Below, piece after piece: positions 42,331-51,805 of a stretch of DNA of 64,000 nucleotides. The notes below the pieces were generated by a model. It was not told where the DNA came from. It did no database searches and saw only the letters and a program-made list of their open reading frames with translations. The stretch is taken from positions 115,543 to 179,542 of the forward strand of contig JARGNX010000004.1 of the NCBI GenBank assembly GCA_029210045.1, given 5' to 3'. Positions within the stretch are counted from its first letter, which is position 1. Each line of letters begins with the position of its first letter. A program made the translations under genes and the position numbers. Source of the DNA: Coxiellaceae bacterium (GTDB lineage Bacteria > Pseudomonadota > Gammaproteobacteria > Coxiellales > Coxiellaceae).

Positions 42331-44218
42331 TTATTTCTTTTTTAGACTTGTCACCATGATAATAATTGAGCCAGTTATTGAGATTGTTGATCGTATTAAA
42401 GCTTTTATTGACTTGCATACGCTCAATGATTGATGGGTTTTTATTTTGGCCTAGCTGTTTTATAAGGTTGGTAAGTTTTTCGGTATTGATCATTGGTGCT
42501 AGTAGGGGATGAATGGCTGCATTTAATTTATATCTGTTGGCATCAAAATCAGGTCGCGTGACGCGTTCACCCATGTCTTTATTTTTTTTCCATATAATGT
42601 GTTCTGGCACTAAATGTTCTGACGCTTTGCGGTGGATATAGCGATACACGCCTTTGGGTTGTTTGTAATGCACCGGTATAGCAAGAAAACATTCGATTAG
42701 CTGCACATCCAATAATGGCCAGCTGTAATCAACACCAAAAGAGTTGGCAGTGAGCGTGCAATTTTCCATGCGTGTGGATACAAAAGGCACCCAGCGACCC
42801 TGCAAGGTAAACTCATTGAGATGATTGTAGCCATGATCGAACTTGGCCTTATCAATATGCGCTTGCTCTAACTGATATTGTTGCAGTGTGGCATCGCTGA
42901 TTGTTGAATAATGCCAATATTCTTTAAACGCTTTAAGAAAACGCGGATTATAGGGGCGTTGATGTTGACGATATTTGTAAGGCATGCGCATAAAGCGTAA
43001 TAGCCGTGTGAATGGGTTGCCGTATAAGTTGTTATAGAGCTGTCGGTATTTTTTTTCACGCAGTAATTGATATTGTGCTATATCCGGATGAATGCTGGTG
43101 ACAAACTCATCACCACCAAAACCGGAAAATAGCGTACGCACATTAAACTTCTGTTGTATCGCATAATCCGCCATACGCCCACGGCCTTCGCCGTGCTCAA
43201 TAGGGCTGCCTAAGGCTAACAGTGCGCGGTGATCATACGCATTTTTAGTGGCAGGTGATTCTAAGCCGCAACTCACAAAATTATTGGGCAGCATATAACG
43301 CTGGCACAAAGGAAAGATATACTCAGGCTCTTGGGCCAAATAGGCATGCGCGAAGGTATAAAAGTTATCCAGCGGTTGTTGGAATTCATTTGCAGCCACC
43401 GCAGTAATCGATGAAGAATCAACGCCACCACTGAGCTCACATGCGAGTGGGTAGTCGCTTGGCATACGTGATGTTACTGCAGCAATAAATTTTTCGCGAT
43501 AAGCATCCACAGCATCATCAATGGTTTTATAGTTGTCAGTTTTATAGGCATCAAATTGAAAATAGGATTGCTGTTTTACTGATCTTTGATTAACTCGTAT
43601 GCAATGCGCTGGCTTTAATTTGTAAATATTTTTATAGGCTGTTTTTTCGAAATCCATCGAGTTATGAATTAAATAATGTGCTACCCACGATTCATCGGGC
43701 TGCATCGGTACACAAGACATGGCATGAAAAACAGACAGCGAACTGCTAAAAGCAAAAATATTGTCGTCACAATAATAATAAAATGGTTTAACGCCCATGT
43801 GATCACGACCACAAAAGACCGATTGAGTGCGAGGGTCATAAATCACAAAACAATAGTCACCGAATAAATGTGAACAACAGTCTTCACCCCAGCGTAAATA
43901 CGCCGCCATAATCAGTTCATTATCTGCGCGATTGATTGAGTCAGTTTTACTGGCATTAAGTTGCTCAATCAATGCGGCACGATAATCCAACCGCGCCCAC
44001 GCAACAATCACGCAGCCGGTTTCTATGTGAATAAACGGCACTTGAGTGTTTTTTGATTGCGGTGTGTTGGCATACAAACAGTTTGCCATCACGATATGTT
44101 GGTTACTAAATCTGCCTTTGAATTCAGCGGTGTTGAATTGATTGAGGCTATTGATTAATGATTGGCCAGAGGTTGATGTGTTCTGGTGTGTATGTCGATA
44201 CAATATGCCTGCGAGCAT
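42302..44218 (-). CDS. Asparagine-synthetase-like enzyme without catalytic Cys (lasso-cyclase-like)
   Basis: The 638-aa protein matches the AsnB superfamily. A glutaminase-like half (residues 1-150) lacks the N-terminal catalytic Cys: it begins MLAGI instead of MC. The synthetase half has the PP-loop SGGVDSS (about 263-269) and SGFGGDEF. Loss of the glutaminase Cys is usual in lasso-peptide cyclases, which use only the adenylating half. It overlaps the ATP-grasp gene and is divergent from the Cys-rich leader peptide at 44464, 245 bp away. It resembles the truncated protein at 4482. Activity on the peptide is inferred from context. Confidence 0.85.
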   Translation of the reverse strand: MLAGILYRHTHQNTSTSGQSLINSLNQFNTAEFKGRFSNQHIVMANCLYANTPQSKNTQVPFIHIETGCVIVAWARLDYRAALIEQLNASKTDSINRADNELIMAAYLRWGEDCCSHLFGDYCFVIYDPRTQSVFCGRDHMGVKPFYYYCDDNIFAFSSSLSVFHAMSCVPMQPDESWVAHYLIHNSMDFEKTAYKNIYKLKPAHCIRVNQRSVKQQSYFQFDAYKTDNYKTIDDAVDAYREKFIAAVTSRMPSDYPLACELSGGVDSSSITAVAANEFQQPLDNFYTFAHAYLAQEPEYIFPLCQRYMLPNNFVSCGLESPATKNAYDHRALLALGSPIEHGEGRGRMADYAIQQKFNVRTLFSGFGGDEFVTSIHPDIAQYQLLREKKYRQLYNNLYGNPFTRLLRFMRMPYKYRQHQRPYNPRFLKAFKEYWHYSTISDATLQQYQLEQAHIDKAKFDHGYNHLNEFTLQGRWVPFVSTRMENCTLTANSFGVDYSWPLLDVQLIECFLAIPVHYKQPKGVYRYIHRKASEHLVPEHIIWKKNKDMGERVTRPDFDANRYKLNAAIHPLLAPMINTEKLTNLIKQLGQNKNPSIIERMQVNKSFNTINNLNNWLNYYHGDKSKKEINEKTLETVA

Positions 44219-44403
44219 GTGGGGGCCTTTTTCAATAAAAAATATGTTCGCATTATCATATCTATTTATTTAATATTTTTCAGCTTTTTTTGGCTAGAAG
44301 AAAATTAAGCTTTAGTGAGAGAAGAGCGACGGTCTGCTTAGACATTTTTATATTTTTTAACTTGCTGGTCTTAAAAAATTGGTTTAGTAGCATAGTAAGT
44401 TAT

Positions 44404-44432
44404 TTGACAATGTTAAAGGCTTCAAATATGCT
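44404..44432 (+). promoter_or_regulatory. Sigma-70 promoter of the Cys-rich leader peptide
   Basis: TTGACA at 44404-44409 is followed after 17 bases by TATGCT at 44427-44432. This near-consensus promoter gives a short leader before the AAGGAG ribosome-binding site at 44451-44456 and ATG 44464. Confidence 0.8.
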
Positions 44433-44463
44433 CGAAGTCAATTGAGCCTGAAGGAGTTTATTG

Positions 44464-44610
44464 ATGGGTGCACAATATACAAAATATACACAATGTAAGC
44501 AGTGGCTGCCACCAGAGTTAACATTTATAAATACACAAGACACTCTTAATAAACCAGGGACGTGTGGAGAAAATTGTTGTGGGGGTTGCCCAACGGGCGC
44601 TGTTTCTTAA
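44464..44610 (+). CDS. Leader-type precursor peptide with Cys-rich core, 48 aa
   Basis: This small gene has a strong promoter and an AAGGAG site seven bases before ATG 44464. The 48-aa product has the leader motif W14-x-x-P17-x-L19 (WLPPELTF), as in the 6045 and 20133 peptides. The C-terminal part GTCGENCCGGCPTGAVS has four Cys (34, 38, 39, 42). No Gly/Ala start with Asp/Glu at position 7-9 fits cleanly: starting at Asn29, two residues after Thr27, puts Glu36 at 8, but Asn1 is not known. So this may be a different modified peptide. Enzymes encoded divergently are AsnB-like and ATP-grasp. A secreted protein gene follows 22 bp later. Confidence 0.6.
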   Translation: MGAQYTKYTQCKQWLPPELTFINTQDTLNKPGTCGENCCGGCPTGAVS

Positions 44611-44632
44611 GCTATTTACTATGGGAAAATAA

Positions 44633-47600
44633 ATGACAGTGAAAAGTAAAATTCGTAGTAAAGCAAAGGTACTTATATTACTGTTTGTAGTATTGACGCT
44701 GTCCATGATTTCCGTTACTGGTTATTTGAGATTGCATGCTTCAGGCGGATCAACATCAGCAACCTCGGAAAAATATAACCCCTGTAGCACTTTGTATAAA
44801 CCAGATGGAACTTATTCGACTTTATCATTAGGGGATTTTACAAACAATAATGGGACAACGAACTATAAAAAAATTGATCCTTCAACTACTTTGATTGGTA
44901 AATGTAAATATTCAGGAGGTACTTGTTATCAATTACCTGGTAATACTACGACAACTGGAAGAATGGTCTATAAAGTTCCTTACAGCAGTTTTCCGACTAA
45001 AGGGGGAGGTCAAGTTTACACTTTTCAAGTGTGCGTATTTACCAATAAAGGTGCATCGCAAGCTACACAGAATTTCCCCGCTGTTTTTATAGGTAACTCA
45101 CAGGTTAAGTCCTCTACCGGGAATACGTACGCTAAGGGGGCGATACAAAGACAGAAAGAAATGGCTTGGTTGGCGCAAAATGGTACATGGACGCTATATA
45201 GATCTATCTTTTATGTGCCACCTACAGCAAAACAAGGAGATGTATATATTACTTTAGCAACAGCCGGTAATAAATTTAGTGATTACTCGTTGTTTATAAA
45301 TCCGGGATTATTCGCAGGTGATTTGCCAACCATTGAGTCTGATGTGGTCCCGCAAAATGATGATTTACTCGGAGGAATAGGTTGGTTTGATCAATTGTCG
45401 CCGACTCAAGATAACCCCTTTGGCTATAAATGGTCGGGGTCTCCATCACCAGTAGCTTCAGCTAAAGCTATTACGTGGCCAACGTTGGTTGATGTTTCTT
45501 CTGAACCACCGCCGGGTGCGGAGGTTATACCAAGTAAAGCACCAAAACTAGCTAATCTATCCGCTACTCCGACTGATTTGAGAGCGAGAGCGATTCAGTT
45601 TAATGCGCCTGCAGATAAAGTGATTACTGTGGGTAACTATCGTAATTTATTTCATCCGATATCTGAGTATGGATCAAAATCTGCGGGTACTTATACGTTA
45701 ACTTATTGGATTCGACTTGCTCCTACAACGACTGCTAATGGTAAGCCACAGTATCATGACGCACCAACGTCATTATGTGATAATACGTTGCCGTACGTAG
45801 AGATTGATGATCATAATGGTACTGCTTTGCAGCAAAGTAAGAATGTGAGCCCAGCAGCAAACCCTCCAGCATCGAAATATGGGTGGCAGCAATGTCAAGG
45901 CACATTTTGGTTTAAAGGTGGATTGCCTGATTTTCCAGAAGTCAGTGCTTTATGGTATCAACATGCACCTAATACTGGGAAGTATCAAATAACAGGCATT
46001 GAAATTCCCCAGCTGGGTAAACCAATAACACCTGCAGGCATTAAGCCCAGCCAAGTGCCTTTGATAGCGGACTTTACTAAGTTTTTTAAAGGCGCTAAGA
46101 ATGGCACTTTATTGGATACAATGACAATAGATGGTCCCGATGGCACACAACCCATGTGGTTGATTCCTAAGCGGACGATTGGCTCAAGTGATCAAGTTGG
46201 TGTCCAGCCAAAGAATGTTGAAATTATTAATGATCCAGTTTCTAGTTCGGCATATGCAGGGAAGCCTGTTCTTAGATTACGCTACTTTGGTGGGGATGAC
46301 AGTACAAATGCCGAAATAAAGGCAGGTATTGATACCACTGACCCATATAGCTCCGAAAGGCAAGGGGCGGCTGTAGTTTCTTCTACTTATTACGCTTCAG
46401 GTATTTATGTGCACTGTGTTCGCTTGCCTTACAATCCGTATGCAAAACCCACTATGAAGCCTGTATTTAAAAGTAGGCACTATACGGGAGCAGTTAGTGC
46501 TTTTTGGCCATATTTATATCAAGCATTACCAGCGGGTGCTCCTGGATATAATAATGAAGGTGGGTATGACCGCAACTCTGAGGTAGATTGGGAGATTCCG
46601 GGAGCCTATGAAACGGCGGTTTCTGGAAAAACAGGGGTGCCAGACTTAAGTCAGCCTGGTACAGCAGGTTATGGATTGGTTGGTTATGGTCAGGCTCGTT
46701 TAAATTCGTGGGGTGGTCAATGGGGAGGTGTCGGGAATAATGTTTCCGCGAGGCCTCCATTAGCGGATTCGTCTAGTGGGCCTAAGAGTCTTACGCAGTT
46801 GAATGATGGCAATGCTCTGGATAACGGTAAGTTTGTTCAGATTTCATATATTATTGATGGTGGTACACGAACCTTAAGTAATCCAGGTGCTCAGCACACA
46901 CCCGGACAAATTGCCTGGTATTTTGCTCCTTCTTGTAAGTTGCTGAGCGTACTACACAGTAAGTATCCAGGTGGCTTGAAAAGTACCGCTGCTTCACTTA
47001 ATGACATGAGTCAGCTTATTCTAGGAACTAATTATCAAGACATGCCTGCTCCTGGTGAATTAATTCCTGCAATTGAAAAACTTCGTAAAGACAGTGTGTT
47101 AGGAACCCGGGTAGCTTTAGCTCAAGTGAATAATCCAACAGAAACGCAATATGCGAATGATCCTGACAGTGGTATATATAGTGGCGCAAATTATGGTCAG
47201 GATAATATCCCTTATAAGCCGATGCGCGACTGGGTTGGTGTATGGTCGCCGGGTGGTTTAGATTATACATTTCCAACCTACGATAGTACGGGTGCAATGT
47301 ATCAATATTATTGGGGCTGGGGGGGTACACCAGACTTCATGGTTGAGGGAGGTACGCCTGATTTTTATTGTGAGTCAAAGTTAGCTCAAAAAGGGGATCC
47401 TAAGTTAACAGCATGGCTTCAGACTCAGCCACATGATTGCACAGATATTATCTCTGGAGGAATTGATAGTAGAAGGAAAACTTATTTAACTGCTTTGTTG
47501 GCCGTTGGTGGAGTTAGGACTGCAGATGGTGCATGGCCTGCTTACTATCAGTATGGCTCTGTAAGTAAAAAATTCAGCGCATGTAAGCCAAGTGTTGATG

Positions 47601-47845
47601 ATCCTAGTTGTGTGACCAATGAGCGAGATGAAGATCTTGCATCTATTATCATCATGCCTTTATATGGTCGACCTGCGCCGACTGATGAGGTCAATTATCA
47701 GGAAGCAACAAATAACTATTTGTGCTACCCAAGCGCAAGTAATCCACAATTTCCATTTGGTTGTAGTGTTTACAATAGTGACCCACATCCTGCTTATAAC
47801 ACAGCTGCAATACCGACTAGTTTATCTTTGAAGAAATCTACCTAG
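44633..47845 (+). CDS. Large secreted protein with GH16-like catalytic motif
   Basis: The 1070-aa protein has a basic N-terminus and one hydrophobic segment (about residues 13-31, VLILLFVVLTLSMISVTGYL), so it is secreted or anchored. Jelly-roll-like beta-rich segments follow. Around residue 645, YDRNSEVDWEIPG carries ExDxE (Glu650, Asp652, Glu654), the GH16/laminarinase-type motif, preceded by YYASGIYVH and GAVSAFW, which also resemble GH16. Cys pairs suggest disulfides in an extracytoplasmic setting. The gene begins 22 bp after the Cys-rich leader peptide and ends at a strong terminator. Glycan hydrolysis is inference; the exact family is uncertain. Confidence 0.7.
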   Translation: MTVKSKIRSKAKVLILLFVVLTLSMISVTGYLRLHASGGSTSATSEKYNPCSTLYKPDGTYSTLSLGDFTNNNGTTNYKKIDPSTTLIGKCKYSGGTCYQLPGNTTTTGRMVYKVPYSSFPTKGGGQVYTFQVCVFTNKGASQATQNFPAVFIGNSQVKSSTGNTYAKGAIQRQKEMAWLAQNGTWTLYRSIFYVPPTAKQGDVYITLATAGNKFSDYSLFINPGLFAGDLPTIESDVVPQNDDLLGGIGWFDQLSPTQDNPFGYKWSGSPSPVASAKAITWPTLVDVSSEPPPGAEVIPSKAPKLANLSATPTDLRARAIQFNAPADKVITVGNYRNLFHPISEYGSKSAGTYTLTYWIRLAPTTTANGKPQYHDAPTSLCDNTLPYVEIDDHNGTALQQSKNVSPAANPPASKYGWQQCQGTFWFKGGLPDFPEVSALWYQHAPNTGKYQITGIEIPQLGKPITPAGIKPSQVPLIADFTKFFKGAKNGTLLDTMTIDGPDGTQPMWLIPKRTIGSSDQVGVQPKNVEIINDPVSSSAYAGKPVLRLRYFGGDDSTNAEIKAGIDTTDPYSSERQGAAVVSSTYYASGIYVHCVRLPYNPYAKPTMKPVFKSRHYTGAVSAFWPYLYQALPAGAPGYNNEGGYDRNSEVDWEIPGAYETAVSGKTGVPDLSQPGTAGYGLVGYGQARLNSWGGQWGGVGNNVSARPPLADSSSGPKSLTQLNDGNALDNGKFVQISYIIDGGTRTLSNPGAQHTPGQIAWYFAPSCKLLSVLHSKYPGGLKSTAASLNDMSQLILGTNYQDMPAPGELIPAIEKLRKDSVLGTRVALAQVNNPTETQYANDPDSGIYSGANYGQDNIPYKPMRDWVGVWSPGGLDYTFPTYDSTGAMYQYYWGWGGTPDFMVEGGTPDFYCESKLAQKGDPKLTAWLQTQPHDCTDIISGGIDSRRKTYLTALLAVGGVRTADGAWPAYYQYGSVSKKFSACKPSVDDPSCVTNERDEDLASIIIMPLYGRPAPTDEVNYQEATNNYLCYPSASNPQFPFGCSVYNSDPHPAYNTAAIPTSLSLKKST

Positions 47846-47870
47846 ATTGTAAATAGATACGTAAGTAAAA

Positions 47871-47899
47871 AACAAGCGCCGTTTGGCGCTTGTTTTTTT
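47871..47899. terminator. Strong bidirectional Rho-independent terminator
   Basis: AACAAGCGCC (47871-47880) pairs with GGCGCTTGTT (47885-47894), a perfect 10-bp stem with a four-base loop, followed by a T-run on the plus side and preceded by an A-run. It can end both the secreted-protein message and rpoD on the opposite strand. Confidence 0.95.
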
Positions 47900-47918
47900 A
47901 GTAGTTAGAATAAATTAG

Positions 47919-49823
47919 TTAGATATCTTCCTGATCCAAGAAACTATGCAGCTTCTCAGCACGCGATGGATGGCGTAACTTACGCAGTGCCTTGGCTTCA
48001 ATCTGACGAATACGTTCACGTGTCACATCAAACTGTTTGCCCACTTCTTCCAGCGTGTGATCGGTGTTCATATCGATACCGAAACGCATGCGTAGCACTT
48101 TGGCTTCACGTGGTGTCAGGGTTGAAAGGATCTCTTGTGTGGCTTCGCCTAATCCTGATGAGGTAGCGAATTCAACCGGTGATTGAATGTTCACATCTTC
48201 GATGAAGTCACCTAAGTTAGAATCTTCGTCTTCACCAATCGGTGTTTCCATTGAAATCGGTTCTTTGGCGATTTTTAATACTTTGCGTACTTTTTCTTCA
48301 GGCATTTCCATGCGATCACCGAGTTCTTCAGGTGTTGGCTCTTGGCCAGTTTCTTGCATGATTTGACGTGAGATACGATTCAGTTTATTGATTGTTTCAA
48401 TCATATGCACTGGAATACGGATGGTACGTGCTTGGTCAGCGATCGAACGCGTGATCGCTTGACGAATCCACCAGGTGGCGTAAGTTGAGAACTTATAACC
48501 GCGACGGTATTCGAATTTATCAACCGCTTTCATCAAACCGATATTACCTTCTTGGATCAGATCCAAGAATTGTAAACCACGGTTAGTGTATTTCTTCGCA
48601 ATCGAGATCACCAAACGTAAGTTGGCTTCAATCATGTCTTTCTTCGCGCGGCGAGATTTGGCTTCACCAATCGATACGCGACGATTAATTTCTTTAATAT
48701 CATGAATTGACAAGTTGCTGCTGGTTTCTAATGCAATCAGTTTGCGTTGTGCGCGAACTACTTCATTACGATACATCTCTAGCGGTCTGGCTTGATCTGG
48801 ATTCTCATTTATAAAGGTATCGATCCAATTCAAGTCAGTTTCTTGGTTCGGGAACGAAGCAATAAAGCGTTTACGTGGAGTCTTTGATTTTTGTACGCAA
48901 TAACGAATAATCACACGCTCTTGCATACGTACTTTTCTCATTAAGTCACGCACGGTATGGATTTGTCTAACAAAAGCTTTAATCGACAATTTAAAATTGG
49001 AGTAATGCTCTGATAATTTCTTTTGTGCAGCGACGGTAGACTTGTGGTCTTTACCGTTCTTTCTCAGCGCTGTAGTGAATTTCTTTTGTAGCGCTGTTAG
49101 CACTTTGATGTGCTCTGCAGTTAATTCTGGGTTAGGGCCGTTATCAACAAAGTCATCGCTATCACCATCTTTGGTGTCATCGCCTTCTTTGGTCTCGCCG
49201 TCTTTAGCGGTTTCACCATCTTTAGCTTTGGCTGCTTCAGCCTTAGCGGCTTCAGCTTCTTTAGCGGCGGCTATTTGGTTAGCATCAGGCGCTGTTTTAG
49301 CTGGCATCGCCGCATCTTCGTCATCGAAGAAGCCGTTGATGATGTCGCTCAGGCGACCTTCGCTTTCAACAATTTGGTGGTATTCGGCAATAAATTGATC
49401 GATGATTTCTGGGTAATGTACCAGTGAAGACATGACTTGTCGTGTGCCTTCTTCGATGCGTTTAGCAATGACGATTTCGCCTTCGCGGGTTAGTAGCTCA
49501 ACGCTACCCATTTCACGCATATACATACGAACAGGATCGGTGGTACGTGTTTCTGTGGCTAGTACTTCAACAGCATCAGAGACTTCATCGTCATCACTGG
49601 CTGCTTCTTCGGCCATTAACAGCACGTCTTCGTCTGATGGTGGTGCCTCAAACACCTTAACGTTCATCTCGTTTAGGATGCTGATGATTTCTTCCATCTT
49701 ATTGGGATCGATGCAATGATGCGGCAACATGGTCAGCAGATCTTCATGGATCAGATAACCTTTGCGCTTCGCTTCTTCGATCAGTTGCTTGAAGCCACTT
49801 TGTTGAGAGTTTGTATCGCTCAT
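47919..49823 (-). CDS. rpoD: RNA polymerase sigma-70 factor RpoD
   Basis: RpoD is the main sigma factor, directing RNA polymerase to -10/-35 promoters. The 634-aa product has region 1.1 at the N-terminus, region 2 ([21 protein letters not shown] around region 2.4), region 3, and region 4.2 at the end ([20 protein letters not shown]). Between regions 1.2 and 2.1, the non-conserved part has a repeated Ala/Lys/Asp-rich acidic insert (about residues 180-225). The gene is downstream of dnaG, as in other gammaproteobacteria. A sigma-32 promoter overlaps the dnaG stop codon, and TATAAT is also present at about 49941-49946 (minus strand). Confidence 0.98.
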   Translation of the reverse strand: MSDTNSQQSGFKQLIEEAKRKGYLIHEDLLTMLPHHCIDPNKMEEIISILNEMNVKVFEAPPSDEDVLLMAEEAASDDDEVSDAVEVLATETRTTDPVRMYMREMGSVELLTREGEIVIAKRIEEGTRQVMSSLVHYPEIIDQFIAEYHQIVESEGRLSDIINGFFDDEDAAMPAKTAPDANQIAAAKEAEAAKAEAAKAKDGETAKDGETKEGDDTKDGDSDDFVDNGPNPELTAEHIKVLTALQKKFTTALRKNGKDHKSTVAAQKKLSEHYSNFKLSIKAFVRQIHTVRDLMRKVRMQERVIIRYCVQKSKTPRKRFIASFPNQETDLNWIDTFINENPDQARPLEMYRNEVVRAQRKLIALETSSNLSIHDIKEINRRVSIGEAKSRRAKKDMIEANLRLVISIAKKYTNRGLQFLDLIQEGNIGLMKAVDKFEYRRGYKFSTYATWWIRQAITRSIADQARTIRIPVHMIETINKLNRISRQIMQETGQEPTPEELGDRMEMPEEKVRKVLKIAKEPISMETPIGEDEDSNLGDFIEDVNIQSPVEFATSSGLGEATQEILSTLTPREAKVLRMRFGIDMNTDHTLEEVGKQFDVTRERIRQIEAKALRKLRHPSRAEKLHSFLDQEDI

Positions 49824-49971
49824 AGTGTTAATTAACCTTTACTTGAAGCCTGTTATGTCTCGGCGGGAGAATGCATCCAAAAACTGTGTATTCTAACGCT
49901 AATGGCCCCATATTCCAAATATATTTTTGTCATGGTACCTATTATAGTCGAAAGCCCCGCAACCACAGCTC

Positions 49972-50000
49972 TATATGGGGTTGGTTAAATGGAATTCAAG
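49972..50000 (-). promoter_or_regulatory. Sigma-32 promoter of rpoD
   Basis: On the minus strand CTTGAAT (49994-50000) is followed after 13 bases by CCCCATATA (49972-49980). This matches the RpoH consensus and has the same spacer as the dnaK promoter. It overlaps the dnaG stop codon. In Escherichia coli, rpoD also has a heat-shock promoter within dnaG. Confidence 0.8.
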
Positions 50001-51762
50001 CAGTTGAGTGTTCATTCGCTTGATTAAGTAATAATTGCAGCTGTTGTTTTTCAGTTTGATCTAGCGGGCGCTGCTTGGCTAATTGAATTAGCTGATCGGC
50101 TTGTTGCTGTATATTGATTTTTAACAGTTTATTTAATATGCCGCTGAACTCAGCTGCAATGCCTTCTGCAGGGAAGCTGGGCTGCCATGCGGTAAGGGCA
50201 GCTAAGTAGTGTTGTAACTTGTTGCTTTCACATTGTTCAATCAAATTAGCAGCGGTCATTTGTGGATTTTGGCTTAACTGTTTGATTATGTATTTGAAGA
50301 TTTTATACTCGGTCTGATCAGCCGGCAGTTGTTGTTGTAAGGCGTCGGGTACGTCAGATACCAGGGTAGGTTGTTGCAATAATAAGGCATTGGCTAACCG
50401 CACGGGTGACATATGTTGAGTGAGGTCTTGGCTGCTTATGACTAATTCCGGTTCAGCTGCTGGAGCTGCCGCTGGTGCATGCTTACTATGCACAAGCTCG
50501 CTGAGCTCATCGGGCTCTATATTAAGGTGTTGCGCCAGCTGTTTTTCAAGCAGGGTGTGGTATAGGCCAGCAGGCAAAGTACGAATCAGTTCGTCAGCGG
50601 CTTTGGCGTATCGCGCGATATCCGCTAGGCTTTGGCGCGGGATGGTTTGGTCGAGGTGCTCGAACATAAAGTCAGCGGCTTCTTTACCTTGGCTTAGTAG
50701 CTGCTCAAAGCCTTCTTTACCAATTGAGCGTACCAAGCTGTCAGGGTCTTCACCCTCGGGTAATAAAACAAAGCGTAAGCTGATGCCGTCGCGTAGTACA
50801 GGTAAGTTAACCTTGAGCGCGCTCCATGCGGCTTCACGGCCGGCGCGGTCGCCATCAAAGCAGAAGACCATTGATTGGGTATAGCGTAAGAGTAATTGTA
50901 AATGCTTTGGGTTGGTTGCTGTGCCGAGTGTGGCAACAGCGGTGGTGATGTCATGTTGTGCTAACGCAATTACATCCATATAGCCTTCAACAATAATCGC
51001 TTGCTCTAAGGTGCGATTGGCTTGCAGTGCTTCATAGAGACCATATAACGCACGGTTTTTATGGAATACCGGTGTTTCCGGTGAGTTTAAATATTTGGGT
51101 TGTTGATCTTTGCTTAATCCGCGTGCACCAAAGCCAATCACGCGCCCGCGTGTATCGCGAATGGGAAACATGATACGGCCGCGAAAGCGATCATAGCTGC
51201 GACCACTGTCTTTCTCAATTAGCATGCCAGCCTGTAATAATGTGTCTGCTTTGTCATTACCAATATGCTTGCTTAGTGCATCCCAGCTATCGACCGAAAA
51301 ACCGATGCCATATTGTTTGGCAATGATCCCCGATAAGCCGCGCGATTTTAGGTATTCAATAGCAGTTGGCTGTTGTTTGAGCAGTTGTTGATAGTATTGG
51401 CTGCATTGTGCCAGTACTTGATAGTAAGGCTCTTTTGATTCGCGTGGTTCACCGTTATCACTATCGGATTTAGGGATTTCCAAACCCAGTTGACCAGCAA
51501 GCTGGCCCAGTGCATCAATAAAGTCCAGGTGGTCATATTGACGGACAAATTCAATCACGTCGCCATGGGCACCGCAGCCAAAACAATAAAAGAACTGGCG
51601 CTCGGCATTCACGGTGAAGGAGGGGCTTTTTTCATTATGGAAAGGGCAAAGGCCTTTATAGCGCATGCCATTTTTCTTGAGGTCGACGCGAGTTTTTACG
51701 ATCTCAATGATATCGATTCGTTCAATAACGGATTGAATAAATGGTTGAGGTATAGCGCCCAT
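49996..51762 (-). CDS. dnaG: DNA primase DnaG
   Basis: DnaG makes RNA primers at the replication fork with DnaB. The 588-aa protein has the N-terminal CHC2 zinc finger (CPFHNEKSPSFTVNAERQFF, then CFGCGAHGD), the RNA polymerase core with a TOPRIM domain (IIVEGYMDVIALAQH, then CFDGDRAG) and a C-terminal helicase-binding domain. The starting motif MGAIPQPFIQSVIERIDIIEIV is usual. It is transcribed toward rpoD, with yqeY and rpsU upstream in the classic macromolecular-synthesis order. Confidence 0.98.
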   Translation of the reverse strand: MGAIPQPFIQSVIERIDIIEIVKTRVDLKKNGMRYKGLCPFHNEKSPSFTVNAERQFFYCFGCGAHGDVIEFVRQYDHLDFIDALGQLAGQLGLEIPKSDSDNGEPRESKEPYYQVLAQCSQYYQQLLKQQPTAIEYLKSRGLSGIIAKQYGIGFSVDSWDALSKHIGNDKADTLLQAGMLIEKDSGRSYDRFRGRIMFPIRDTRGRVIGFGARGLSKDQQPKYLNSPETPVFHKNRALYGLYEALQANRTLEQAIIVEGYMDVIALAQHDITTAVATLGTATNPKHLQLLLRYTQSMVFCFDGDRAGREAAWSALKVNLPVLRDGISLRFVLLPEGEDPDSLVRSIGKEGFEQLLSQGKEAADFMFEHLDQTIPRQSLADIARYAKAADELIRTLPAGLYHTLLEKQLAQHLNIEPDELSELVHSKHAPAAAPAAEPELVISSQDLTQHMSPVRLANALLLQQPTLVSDVPDALQQQLPADQTEYKIFKYIIKQLSQNPQMTAANLIEQCESNKLQHYLAALTAWQPSFPAEGIAAEFSGILNKLLKINIQQQADQLIQLAKQRPLDQTEKQQLQLLLNQANEHSTA

Positions 51763-51805
51763 TGTCTAATGTCCAAAGCTCACGTGTATTAGTGGTTTAC
51801 AATCA

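Noticed and set aside
50420-50884. Open frame of 154 aa on the plus strand
   Set aside because: It is antisense to dnaG and its Ser/Ala/Arg-rich translation is typical of a shadow frame.
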